From assembly GCA_035495315.1 (NCBI GenBank), contig DATJGF010000126.1, forward strand, positions 1 through 61,633: 61,633 bases of DNA, read 5' to 3'. The stretch is from DATJGF01 sp035495315 (GTDB taxonomy: Bacteria > Verrucomicrobiota > Verrucomicrobiia > Limisphaerales > UBA8199). The notes beneath the pieces were generated by a model. That model was not told where the DNA came from, did not search any database, and was given only the letters and a program-made list of their open reading frames with translations. Below are positions 54,710 through 61,633 of the stretch, piece by piece. Made by a program: the position numbers and the translations under genes. How positions within the stretch are numbered: the first letter of the stretch is position 1; every line of letters begins with the position of its first letter.

Positions 54710-57208
54710 TTAGCTTGAAGAGAGTGCGCCCTCGGCGGCTGCCTGCTGCCTGAAGGTAAGGTGATCGTTCTCGACGCTGACGAGAATAGGCTCACCTTCG
54801 TGGAAGGAGCCCTTCAGAATCTCTTCTGCCAGAGGATCTTCCAGCGATCGCTCGACCGCCCGGCGCATCGGCCGCGCTCCATACTGCGGGTCGTAACCTC
54901 GGCTGACGAGGAAGTCCTTAGCCTTTTCGTCGAGCTGGAGCACGATGTTACGAGCTTTAAGCCGCTGCATGACCTTGCTGATCTCCAAATCCAGAATCTC
55001 GATGAGATCCGGCTTGGTGAGCGAGCGGAAGACAATAATATCGTCGAGACGGTTCAGGAACTCCGGCCGGAAGGTCTTCTTGGCCTCTTCCATGATGCGT
55101 TCCCGCATCTTCTCGTAACTGGTCTCGTCAGAGATAGGCGAGAAGCCCATCGTCGATTGTTTTTTGATCGTGTCGGAACCGACATTTGAGGTCATCAAAA
55201 TGATCGTGTTCCGGAAATTGACGACGCGGCCGACGTTGTCCGTTAGCTTACCTTCCTCGAGGATTTGCAGGAGCATGTTCCAGACATCGGGGTGGGCCTT
55301 TTCAATTTCGTCGAAAAGCACCACCGAATAGGGTTTGCGCCTAACTTGTTCAGTCAGTTGTCCGCCTTCCTCATAGCCAACATAGCCAGGTGGAGAGCCG
55401 ATCAGTCGAGAGACATTGAATTTCTCCATGTACTCGCTCATGTCGAGTTGGATGAGGGCTTTAGAATCACCAAATAGCTGTTCCGCAAGGGTCTTGGCGA
55501 GCAAGGTCTTGCCGACACCGGTAGGGCCGAGCAGGGCAAATGTTCCGATTGGCCGGCGCGGGTCTTTAAGATCGGCTCGCGAGCGGCGCAGCGCTTTGCA
55601 CAGCGCTGATACAGCTTCACGTTGGCCGATCACGACTTTGCTCATCTCGGATTCGACCTGCATCAAGCGCTGCATCTCACCTTGTTCCATGCGCTGCAGC
55701 GGAATCCCTGTCCATTTCGAGACGACATGCAAGATATCTTCCTCGTCGACTTTGACTCGCTTCTCTTCACGAGTTGTGCGCCATTCCTTCAGAACGGATT
55801 CGAGCTTTTCTTTCGCCTGCTTTTCCTTGTCCCGCATGGCGGCGGCGCCTTCGAAATCCTGGTTTTTAATGGCCCGCTCTTTCTTGCTCTTAATCTCTTC
55901 GATGTCCACTTCGAGGGATTTGACCTCAGGGGGACGAGTCATAGTGCCAATGCGAGCGCGAGAGCCGGCTTCATCCATCAGGTCAATCGCCTTATCGGGC
56001 AGATACCTGTCGGTGATATAACGATCGGAAAGCTTAACTGAGGCCTCAATCGCCTTATCCGTGAATTCGGCTTTATGATGTTCCTCGTATTTAGGGCGCA
56101 AACCCTTGAGGATGAGGATGGCCTCTTCAATGGAGGGGGCCTCGACTTTGACTGCCTGGAACCTGCGTTCGAGGGCGGCGTCTTTCTCAATGTACTTGCG
56201 GTACTCGTTGAGGGTAGTGGCGCCAATGCACTGAAGTTCACCGCGGCTCAAAGCTGGCTTGATAATATTCGAGGCATCCATCGTGCCTTCCGCCGAACCG
56301 GCCCCGACGATCGTGTGCAATTCGTCAATGAAAAGAATGATGTTCTTGGAGCGCCGGATTTCATCCATCACGGCCTTGATGCGCTCTTCGAATTGGCCGC
56401 GGTACTTGGTGCCGGCGACCATCAATGCGAGGTCAAGGGTGATCACCCGCTTATCCCGCAGTAACTCGGGAACATTGCCCGCGGAGATTTCCTGAGCCAG
56501 TCCCTCGACTATCGCGGTTTTGCCTACTCCAGCTTCTCCCAGTAACACCGGGTTGTTCTTCGTGCGGCGGCAGAGAATCTGGATCACTCGTTCGATCTCG
56601 CTTTTGCGCCCGATTACCGGATCCATCTCGCCCTTGCGGGCAATCTCCGTCAGGTCACGCCCAAAGGCCTTAAGCGCCGGGGTCTTGATCTCTCCCTTCT
56701 TTTCAGGAGCGGGCTTTTCCGGGGTTTCGCCGGTGGCAGTTTCTTCCTGGGCAGCGAAGTTGGGATCAAGTTCCTTGAGGATTTCCTGCCGAGTCTGCTC
56801 GATGTCAACATCAAGGTTCTTCAAAACGCGAGCGGCCACACCGTCACCTTCCCTGAGCAGCCCCAGCAGGATGTGCTCGGTACCGACATAGGTGTGATTG
56901 AGAGCTTTTGCTTCCTTACCGGCCAGGGCCAAAACCTTCTTCACACGCGGCGTATACGGTATATTGCCGATCATCTTTTGGTCGGGCCCGGTGCCGACCT
57001 GTTTCTCGACTTCCATTCGGACCGTCTCGAGGTCCAAACCAAGCTTTTGCAGGACGTTAACCGCGACCCCCTGGCCGAGCTTAATCAGGCCAAGCAGTAG
57101 ATGTTCGGTGCCGACGAAATTATGGTTGAAGCGGTCGGCCTCTTTGCGCGCCAGCGCCAGCACTTGTTGTGCCCGCGGCGTAAAATTATTCATCGCTTCA
57201 TCGCTCAT
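54710..57208 (-). CDS. clpC: ATP-dependent unfoldase ClpC
   Basis: AAA+ unfoldase of 832 residues that feeds proteins to ClpP. Order: two Clp-N repeats at about 1-145 (FTPRAQQVLALARKEADRFN, VLALAGKEAKALNHTYVGTE), a linker, the first AAA domain with Walker A GEAGVGKTAIVEG and Walker B LFIDELHTIVGAG, a UVR-type coiled-coil segment (about 430-470; IKNQDFEGAAAMRDKEKQ), then the second AAA domain with GPTGVGKTLLAKTLAEQL and VVLFDEIEKAHPDVW. The UVR segment marks ClpC rather than ClpA/ClpB. A second ATG at 57193 is possible. Last gene of ilvE-mcsA-mcsB-clpC. Confidence 0.95.
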   Translation of the reverse strand: MSDEAMNNFTPRAQQVLALARKEADRFNHNFVGTEHLLLGLIKLGQGVAVNVLQKLGLDLETVRMEVEKQVGTGPDQKMIGNIPYTPRVKKVLALAGKEAKALNHTYVGTEHILLGLLREGDGVAARVLKNLDVDIEQTRQEILKELDPNFAAQEETATGETPEKPAPEKKGEIKTPALKAFGRDLTEIARKGEMDPVIGRKSEIERVIQILCRRTKNNPVLLGEAGVGKTAIVEGLAQEISAGNVPELLRDKRVITLDLALMVAGTKYRGQFEERIKAVMDEIRRSKNIILFIDELHTIVGAGSAEGTMDASNIIKPALSRGELQCIGATTLNEYRKYIEKDAALERRFQAVKVEAPSIEEAILILKGLRPKYEEHHKAEFTDKAIEASVKLSDRYITDRYLPDKAIDLMDEAGSRARIGTMTRPPEVKSLEVDIEEIKSKKERAIKNQDFEGAAAMRDKEKQAKEKLESVLKEWRTTREEKRVKVDEEDILHVVSKWTGIPLQRMEQGEMQRLMQVESEMSKVVIGQREAVSALCKALRRSRADLKDPRRPIGTFALLGPTGVGKTLLAKTLAEQLFGDSKALIQLDMSEYMEKFNVSRLIGSPPGYVGYEEGGQLTEQVRRKPYSVVLFDEIEKAHPDVWNMLLQILEEGKLTDNVGRVVNFRNTIILMTSNVGSDTIKKQSTMGFSPISDETSYEKMRERIMEEAKKTFRPEFLNRLDDIIVFRSLTKPDLIEILDLEISKVMQRLKARNIVLQLDEKAKDFLVSRGYDPQYGARPMRRAVERSLEDPLAEEILKGSFHEGEPILVSVENDHLTFRQQAAAEGALSSS

Positions 57209-57234
57209 AAAACTACTTCAAAATGCTATCACTT

Positions 57235-58341
57235 TTACTGTTTGTCCAATCCTGCCCCCGGGGGGGGCGCAGGTCGGGCAATGGGCCGGCTGACCGGCTT
57301 CAATCGTTCGCGTACCATGTCTGCTCGCAGCAGATCTCGTTCCTCAGCCGAAAGCTTCTCAGAATGCTGTTTTTGTAAGTGGGCCGGCTGGGTGAGGATA
57401 AATAACTCGTCAACCAGGGCCCGATCCACGCCCGGGAACAGGCCTACATCAACGCCCAAGCGCATCAAAGATAGCAGATTCATCGTCTCTTTCGAGGAAA
57501 TACTGTGCGCATTGGCCAAAATTCCATAGGCCCGGCCGATGTGATTGTAGACCATTTTTGGCTTCTTCTCGAGCAACGAAGCCCGGGCGTTCTCTTCGTG
57601 TTCAATGATTTGGGCCAGAACCTTTTCCAGGCGCTCAACTATCGCACTCTCGGACTCTCCCAGAGTCATCTGATTGGACACTTGGAATACATTGCCGAGG
57701 GCCTCAGTGCCCTCCCCATAAAGACCCCGAACCGCCAATCCGAGTTTATTGACGGATTGAATGATCGGGTTGATCTGCTCGGCCAAAACCAACCCCGGCA
57801 AATGCAACATCGCGCTAACCCGTATTCCGGTGCCAATATTAGTTGGGCAAGCCGTCAGGTATCCCAATTCCGGGTTAAAAGCGTATTCCAGTTTCTTTTC
57901 CAGGGCTGAGTCGGCCTGATCAATGGCGGTCCAAGCCTGCCGAAGCTGCAATCCCGGTCGCAACGCTTGCATGCGCAAATGATCCTCTTCATTGATCATG
58001 AAGCATAGGGTCTCATCGCGGTTAAATACCAAGCCGCTGCCAGCGCTTTTGGCGGCGTGCTCCCGGCTAATCAAATGACGTTCGACCAGAATCTGTTTAT
58101 CGAGCGTCGAAAGGCTGTCCATGGTCTCGCCGAAGGCGTCCTTCATCTCGGGTAGACTTTCGACCGCAGGGCGGATCAACTCCAGTACGCGAATCCGTTC
58201 CGGCTTTTTGGCCCAACCCGGGAAGGCGGCTCCTTTAAGATTACGCGCCAGTCGGACACGGCTGGACATGACGATTCGGTCGTATGGGCCTTTGCGCCGT
58301 GCGGTTTCGGCGGGCGGAGTTAGAAAATCGTGAATGTCCAT
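57235..58341 (-). CDS. mcsB: Protein arginine kinase McsB
   Basis: Phosphorylates arginines on proteins, which marks them for ClpCP in Firmicutes. The 368 residues show the guanido-kinase catalytic core: IVMSSRVRLARNLKGAAFPG near the start, HLISREHA, CFMINEEDHLRMQALRPGLQ, LTACPTNIGTGIRVSAMLHL, and VRGLYGEGTEALGNVFQVSN with the McsB-type RGLYGEG loop. The C-terminus adds a Pro-rich tail. It starts 5 nt after mcsA and ends 26 nt before clpC, so the module is intact. Confidence 0.94.
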   Translation of the reverse strand: MDIHDFLTPPAETARRKGPYDRIVMSSRVRLARNLKGAAFPGWAKKPERIRVLELIRPAVESLPEMKDAFGETMDSLSTLDKQILVERHLISREHAAKSAGSGLVFNRDETLCFMINEEDHLRMQALRPGLQLRQAWTAIDQADSALEKKLEYAFNPELGYLTACPTNIGTGIRVSAMLHLPGLVLAEQINPIIQSVNKLGLAVRGLYGEGTEALGNVFQVSNQMTLGESESAIVERLEKVLAQIIEHEENARASLLEKKPKMVYNHIGRAYGILANAHSISSKETMNLLSLMRLGVDVGLFPGVDRALVDELFILTQPAHLQKQHSEKLSAEERDLLRADMVRERLKPVSRPIARPAPPPGAGLDKQ

Positions 58342-58346
58342 TACAC

Positions 58347-58856
58347 TCAGGTGGGCGTTGGTGTGCTCAGCCGGGCGGTCGTTTGTTTGATTTCGTCCCG
58401 CAAAATTGCGGCTTCCTCGAAATCCTCATCCTGAATGGCTTTGGCGAGGCGCTTCTGAAGCAGTCTCAACCGATCCGACAGGTCCCGGCTTTGGCGCAGA
58501 GATTCCGGCACTTTGCCTACATGCCGAGTCCCTTTATGCATGGTCTTCAATAAGCCTTCCAACGGTTCGGCAAAAGTCTTGTAGCACTCCGGGCAACCCA
58601 GGCGGCCAGCCTTTTTAAAGTCCGCCTGGCTGAAGCCGCAGCGCGCGCACTTCAATTCCACGCCGCCGCCCGCCTGTTCAATTTCTTGCGAAGCGCCCAA
58701 GCCTAACAACAGGTCGGCCAACGAGAACCCGGTGGGGTCGTTTACCCCTTTGGTCTTGGCGCACTCTTCGCAAAGATCCACCTTCTGCATTTTATCCCCA
58801 GCGATCTGGGTCAAATGCACGGTAGCTTCTTTTTCCTTGCAGATGCAGCACAACAT
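58347..58856 (-). CDS. mcsA: McsA-type activator with zinc motifs and UVR domain
   Basis: Activator and adaptor of McsB, 169 residues. Cys pairs: CCICKEKEATVHLTQI and LCEECA at the N-terminus, LKCARCGFSQADFKKAGRLG with GCPECYKTF in the middle, giving two zinc sites. A C-terminal UVR motif (LRLLQKRLAKAIQDEDFEEA) probably contacts ClpC. It starts 7 nt after ilvE and is followed closely by mcsB. No ctsR is present next to it, unlike the B. subtilis operon. Confidence 0.92.
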   Translation of the reverse strand: MLCCICKEKEATVHLTQIAGDKMQKVDLCEECAKTKGVNDPTGFSLADLLLGLGASQEIEQAGGGVELKCARCGFSQADFKKAGRLGCPECYKTFAEPLEGLLKTMHKGTRHVGKVPESLRQSRDLSDRLRLLQKRLAKAIQDEDFEEAAILRDEIKQTTARLSTPTPT

Positions 58857-58863
58857 AAATTCT

Positions 58864-59736
58864 CTACTCGTATATCGGCTCGCCAGACACTTTCGTCAAG
58901 GCATGGTATTGCGTCACCAGGCGCTCGGTGACCGGACCCGGTTTTCCACTGCCGATTAGGCGCCCATCGACCTTGACTACCGGCACCAGTTCGGCTCCGG
59001 TTCCGGTCAGGAAACATTCATTGGCATTAAAAACATCATAGCGCGTCAGATTCGTCTCACTGACTTTATAACCCGAATCGGAGGCCATTTCCATCACTAC
59101 ACGACGAGTGATCCCATAGAGCGCGCCGGCGGACAAGGGGGGTGTCATCACATGCTCTTCTTTAACTATGAATACATTATCGCCAGTGCACTCGGACACA
59201 AATCCTTCGGCGTTGAGCAGGAGCGCCTCTTCGCAGCCGCCGTTGTTGGCCTCAATCTTGGCCATTATATTATTGAGGTAATTCAATGACTTGATTGCCG
59301 GATTGAGGGCGCTGTGCAAGTTGCGCACAGTTGGCACGGTAATAATCTCCATGCCTTTGCGATACAGCTCCGGAGGATAAAGCTGAATCTTGTCCGCAAT
59401 AATGATGACAGCTGGATTTTTGCATCGATTTGGGTTAAGGCCCAGGGTGCCGATGCCACGCGTCACGACGAGGCGGATATAGCCATCTCGGATTTGGTTT
59501 TGACGGCACGTTTCGACAACGGCAGCCATCAACTCAGCATGCGACATCGGGAGCGTGAGCAGGATTGCCTTCGCCGAACAAAATAACCGATCAATGTGCT
59601 CTTTCAGCTTGAAGACCCGTCCATTATAAGCGCGAATCCCCTCGAAAATCCCGTCGCCGTAGAGCAGCCCATGATCGAAGACGGAAATCTTGGCATTGCT
59701 CTCGTCGAAATATTTGCCATCGATGAATATCTTCAT
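58864..59736 (-). CDS. ilvE: Branched-chain amino acid aminotransferase
   Basis: PLP class IV aminotransferase, 290 residues, last step of Val/Leu/Ile synthesis. Seen: MKIFIDGKYFDESNAKISVF, DHGLLYGDGIFEGIRAYNGR, VVTRGIGTLGLNPNRC, the Schiff-base Lys in AIKSLNYLNNIMAK, EALLLNAEGFVSECTGDNVF and TGTGAELVPV. ATG 59736 gives the usual family start; a longer frame to 59916 runs back through the GTGATAC repeat and is rejected. It heads the operon with mcsA, mcsB and clpC. A D-amino-acid transaminase is less likely given the start and end motifs. Confidence 0.92.
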   Translation of the reverse strand: MKIFIDGKYFDESNAKISVFDHGLLYGDGIFEGIRAYNGRVFKLKEHIDRLFCSAKAILLTLPMSHAELMAAVVETCRQNQIRDGYIRLVVTRGIGTLGLNPNRCKNPAVIIIADKIQLYPPELYRKGMEIITVPTVRNLHSALNPAIKSLNYLNNIMAKIEANNGGCEEALLLNAEGFVSECTGDNVFIVKEEHVMTPPLSAGALYGITRRVVMEMASDSGYKVSETNLTRYDVFNANECFLTGTGAELVPVVKVDGRLIGSGKPGPVTERLVTQYHALTKVSGEPIYE

Positions 59737-59795
59737 GCCGTACTTGTTGCACCCTAGGCCAAAACCGCTGAACAGATCAACTGGATACTGTGATG

Positions 59796-59830
59796 GTGAT
59801 ACGTGATACGATATGCGTGATACGTGATCG
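59796..59830. repeat. Heptamer tandem repeat GTGATAC x5 (imperfect) in the ilvE leader
   Basis: Units: GTGATAC, GTGATAC, GATATGC, GTGATAC, GTGATCG, with weaker GTGATG/GTGAT pieces on both sides. The run is about 60 nt upstream of the ilvE start, so it lies in the promoter/leader of the ilvE-mcsA-mcsB-clpC operon. Confidence 0.8.
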
Positions 59831-59977
59831 GCAATACGGGCTGAGGCGTGATGAGCGGTACCTCGTGCGTGACGCGTGCAAGCGCCGGCTGCGAAGACGC
59901 TCAAAGCCCGTTTCATTTCGCGGAAGCTTTTTCCGTGACAGCCGACCCGCCGTGATTATATTTCCTCCCAGTTCCGC

Positions 59978-60052
59978 GACCCTATCGTCTAGCGGTTAGG
60001 ACACCGCCCTTTCACGGCGGTAGCAGGGGTTCGATTCCCCTTAGGGTCGCCA
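59978..60052 (+). tRNA. tRNA-Glu (TTC anticodon)
   Basis: Acceptor GACCCTA/TAGGGTC, D-arm with TCGTCTAGCGGTTAGGAC, anticodon stem CCGCC/GGCGG with loop CTTTCAC (anticodon TTC), T-loop TTCGATT, encoded CCA. A stand-alone gene, divergent from ilvE. Confidence 0.96.
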
Positions 60053-60202
60053 CTTTGAGGGGCGTTTGCGCCGATGCTTATGGCGCCAGGCATCGACGAC
60101 GAGGAAAACAAAGACGAAAAACCCCAATACCAGTAGTACTACCGCGCCTGGCTTCTGTTCGCACAAAGTTTGGAAGCCTTTGGAGATCTCCGGCAGATCC
60201 AT
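60041..60202 (-). CDS. Possible 53-residue single-span membrane peptide
   Basis: An ATG at 60202 opens a 53-codon frame: a short polar N-terminus (MDLPEISKGFQTLCEQKPG), one strong hydrophobic helix (AVVLLVLGFFVFVFLVVDAW), then a very basic tail (RHKHRRKRPSKWRP). The topology is convincing for a small membrane protein, but the end of the frame overlaps the 3' end of tRNA-Glu on the opposite strand, and only a weak ribosome binding site is seen. Treat as tentative. Confidence 0.35.
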   Translation of the reverse strand: MDLPEISKGFQTLCEQKPGAVVLLVLGFFVFVFLVVDAWRHKHRRKRPSKWRP

Positions 60203-60308
60203 GCCTTAGCAACTTACATTAGGAACCCGGTACTGAAAGAAGATCGTCAGAAATTGCGTGTTTTTCGAACTGCTGTTGTGCGAGAGAGCTGCAGGACAGG
60301 CGCAGGTG

Positions 60309-60578
60309 CTATTCGGAGAAGGCGTGGGCGTGGTAAGGAGCTTTCTCCTCATCACTCTCGGGTGGGGCAATCGCCGGTGCCTGATTTTTGTGATTTGAGG
60401 CTTCAGGGTCTGGCTGCCGATCCGCCTGGGCATCCACGATTTCGTGGTGAATGTTGGGATATTCGAAATTGAGCTCCCGGACCAGTGACTCAGCTTCGTC
60501 AAGACTGAACTGCTTGGTTCCTTTACCGGCGCGGCCGTTAATTTTTGATTTCCATTGAATCATGTATGTTTTGCTCAT
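60309..60578 (-). CDS. Small hypothetical protein of 89 residues
   Basis: Starts at ATG 60578, with an AGGAG box 8 nt before, so translation is likely. The first half looks folded (MSKTYMIQWKSKINGRAGKG, KQFSLDEAESLVRELNFEYP, then NIHHEIVDA); the second half is Gln/Pro/Glu-rich and disordered. It lies between nuoA upstream and the possible membrane peptide downstream, all on the minus strand. No family is recognised. Confidence 0.65.
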   Translation of the reverse strand: MSKTYMIQWKSKINGRAGKGTKQFSLDEAESLVRELNFEYPNIHHEIVDAQADRQPDPEASNHKNQAPAIAPPESDEEKAPYHAHAFSE

Positions 60579-60641
60579 CAGGGCTCTCCTATAGTTCACA
60601 TTGAGCGGGTTTGAAGTAGGTCAAAACCCGAAGGTGAAGGG

Positions 60642-60655
60642 AATCCGAAACCCGA
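60642..60655. repeat. Short heptamer run AATCCGA-AACCCGA
   Basis: Two heptamers of the same CCGA-type seen after pheT, in the 115-nt gap between nuoA and the small hypothetical gene. A further AACCCGA lies at 60625-60631. Confidence 0.5.
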
Positions 60656-60694
60656 AACGGGGGAAAAACTTAGAACGTCAAGCGCGGTCGGCCG

Positions 60695-61081
60695 CTAGTT
60701 TTTCCAATCAAAGGCGCGCTTTTTAAGGGCATAGAGGTAACCGACAAACAACACGCCGATAAAAGAGAGCATCGATCCCAGGATCAGATGGGGCCGTTCC
60801 TTCAACATGCTTTTATAAATAGCGGCCCAAGGATAAAGGAAAACCACCTCGATATCGAACAGAATGAACAGCATCGCGACCAGGTAGAACCTTACAGATA
60901 ATCGTGTATTGCCAGGACCGGTAGGTAACATGCCGCATTCATAGGGTGTATCCTTGATCGGGGGCCGTTTCCCTTTCTTGCCTAGTACAACCGACCCGAC
61001 GAGCATTCCCCCGGAAAACAGGACAGCCAGAACCCCCAGCATCAAAACGGGGAGATACTGCACCAGTTGCGAATCTTCCAT
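60695..61081 (-). CDS. nuoA: NADH-quinone oxidoreductase subunit A
   Basis: Membrane subunit of complex I, 128 residues, three membrane helices (LVQYLPVLMLGVLAVLFSG, SVRFYLVAMLFILFDIEVVF, MLSFIGVLFVGYLYALKKRA). Diagnostic features: the loop TPYECGMLPTGPGNTRLSVR with the conserved Cys, and FDIEVVFLYPWA. ATG 61081 is the canonical start; the frame continues upstream without family resemblance. Odd: nuoB and the other subunits do not follow; a small hypothetical gene and tRNA-Glu do. Other nuo genes must be elsewhere. Confidence 0.93.
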   Translation of the reverse strand: MEDSQLVQYLPVLMLGVLAVLFSGGMLVGSVVLGKKGKRPPIKDTPYECGMLPTGPGNTRLSVRFYLVAMLFILFDIEVVFLYPWAAIYKSMLKERPHLILGSMLSFIGVLFVGYLYALKKRAFDWKN

Positions 61082-61177
61082 CGTCGCGAATCTAAGAAAG
61101 GCGTGGGTTTTGGCAAGCTGAATCGCCCCCCTTGCACTCCAGGAGCGAGTGGCGGAAGCTAATGACGAGGAGGTATT

Positions 61178-61633
61178 ATGTTGGGAAAGATTCGGGTCGG
61201 CACAGCTAGTTGGACCGATCCTGGATTTGTCGCCGAATGGTATCCGAGGGATTTGCCAGCGACGTATCGTCTGCGCTGGTACGCCGAGCATTTCAACCTG
61301 GTCGAAGTTAATTCCACGTTTTACCGCGTGCCGGACCGCGATATGGTCCGCAAGTGGTGCGAGCAAACTCCCGATGGGTTTATCTTTGACATTAAATTGC
61401 ATCGTCTGCTTTCCCGGCATAGTACCCAGTCGGAGCTGCTGCCTGCAGAGCTCCGCCCGAAGGCTGTTTTGAAGGGGGGAAAAGTCGAACTTACCGAGGC
61501 GTTGGAAAGAGCGGTCGCCAAGTCCTTCCTGAAAGGGGTCAGCCCGCTGGAGCAAGCAGGCAAATTGGGAGCATTCTTGTTGCAGTTATCCCCCGCGTTT
61601 AGCCCGCGCCATAACGCCTTGCAAGAATTGGAC
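61178..61633 (+). CDS. DUF72-family TIM-barrel protein (truncated by window edge)
   Basis: The first 152 codons of a DUF72 protein. Seen: IRVGTASWTDPGFVAEWYPR at the start, YRLRWYAEHFNLVEVNSTFY, PDRDMVRKWCEQTPDGFIFD, and KLGAFLLQLSPAFSPR. It begins at ATG 61178, with an AGGAGG box about 6 nt before. The family is widespread and uncharacterised, TIM-barrel by structure. It is divergent from nuoA (96 nt). The 3' part lies beyond the window. Confidence 0.85.
   Translation, partial: MLGKIRVGTASWTDPGFVAEWYPRDLPATYRLRWYAEHFNLVEVNSTFYRVPDRDMVRKWCEQTPDGFIFDIKLHRLLSRHSTQSELLPAELRPKAVLKGGKVELTEALERAVAKSFLKGVSPLEQAGKLGAFLLQLSPAFSPRHNALQELD

Noticed and set aside
59737..59916. 60-residue N-terminal extension of ilvE
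   Set aside because: The extension is a translation of the GTGATAC repeat and flanks; IlvE proteins begin at the MKIFIDG equivalent.

Overview
The window looks like a chromosomal segment of a Verrucomicrobiota bacterium, probably a soil Pedosphaera/Limisphaerales-type lineage. I infer this from remembered family traits: a PVC-type EF-Tu switch I, an McsA-McsB-ClpC system in an apparently Gram-negative cell, DUF1080, NIPSNAP and hydroxypyruvate-isomerase-like secreted proteins, and System II cytochrome c maturation. No 16S gene is present, so this placement is inference. Gene content is mostly core, with accessory genes between core blocks. I see no insertion sequence, prophage or CRISPR array.

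Layout. 1-4847: rpmI-rplT, a palindromic intergenic element, then pheS-pheT. 4986-8172: a Tat-exported hydroxypyruvate-isomerase-like protein and mutY (minus), divergent from rnhC. 8459-21647: the transcription-translation block tRNA-Thr, tuf, tRNA-Trp, tRNA-Ser, secE, nusG, rplK, rplA, rplJ, rplL, rpoB, rpoC, with a hairpin between rplL and rpoB and a strong terminator after rpoC. 21978-28887: a DUF3309 peptide, a translationally coupled pair (large degenerate phosphorelay scaffold plus class III cyclase), an MTRFR-like GGQ factor, and a YmdB-type phosphodiesterase. 29126-33602: a duplicated-domain lipoprotein with ResB and CcsA. 33722-38823 (minus): pta-hisC, then argA, and a DegP-type protease. 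39000-40297: a zinc-ribbon coiled-coil protein and RNase P RNA with its promoter. 40299-47284: a GHL10-type lipoprotein or secreted protein, smc, a BON-domain lipoprotein and a DUF2231-like membrane protein. 47360-54572: a sensor kinase/response regulator pair, several secreted proteins, and a sugar kinase. 54710-59736 (minus): ilvE-mcsA-mcsB-clpC. 59978-61633: tRNA-Glu, small ORFs, an isolated nuoA, and a truncated DUF72 gene.

The best candidate for an undescribed system is the pair at 22470-26581. The 1108-residue protein has two receiver-like domains in which the phospho-acceptor Asp is Glu or Asn, an Hpt-like segment without His, a coiled coil of about 500 residues, and a C-terminal histidine-kinase dimerisation-like segment with Arg where His should be. 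It overlaps by 4 nt (ATGA) a cyclase that keeps all six catalytic positions. I read it as a phosphorylation-independent scaffold controlling cyclic nucleotide synthesis. A YmdB-type phosphodiesterase is encoded 1 kb away.

A second theme is short tandem repeats, mostly heptamers (AGTCCAA, AATTTGA, GTGATAC, degenerate ATTCCGA), at gene borders. One is inside pheT, one forms the apparent rnhC start, and one lies in the ilvE leader.
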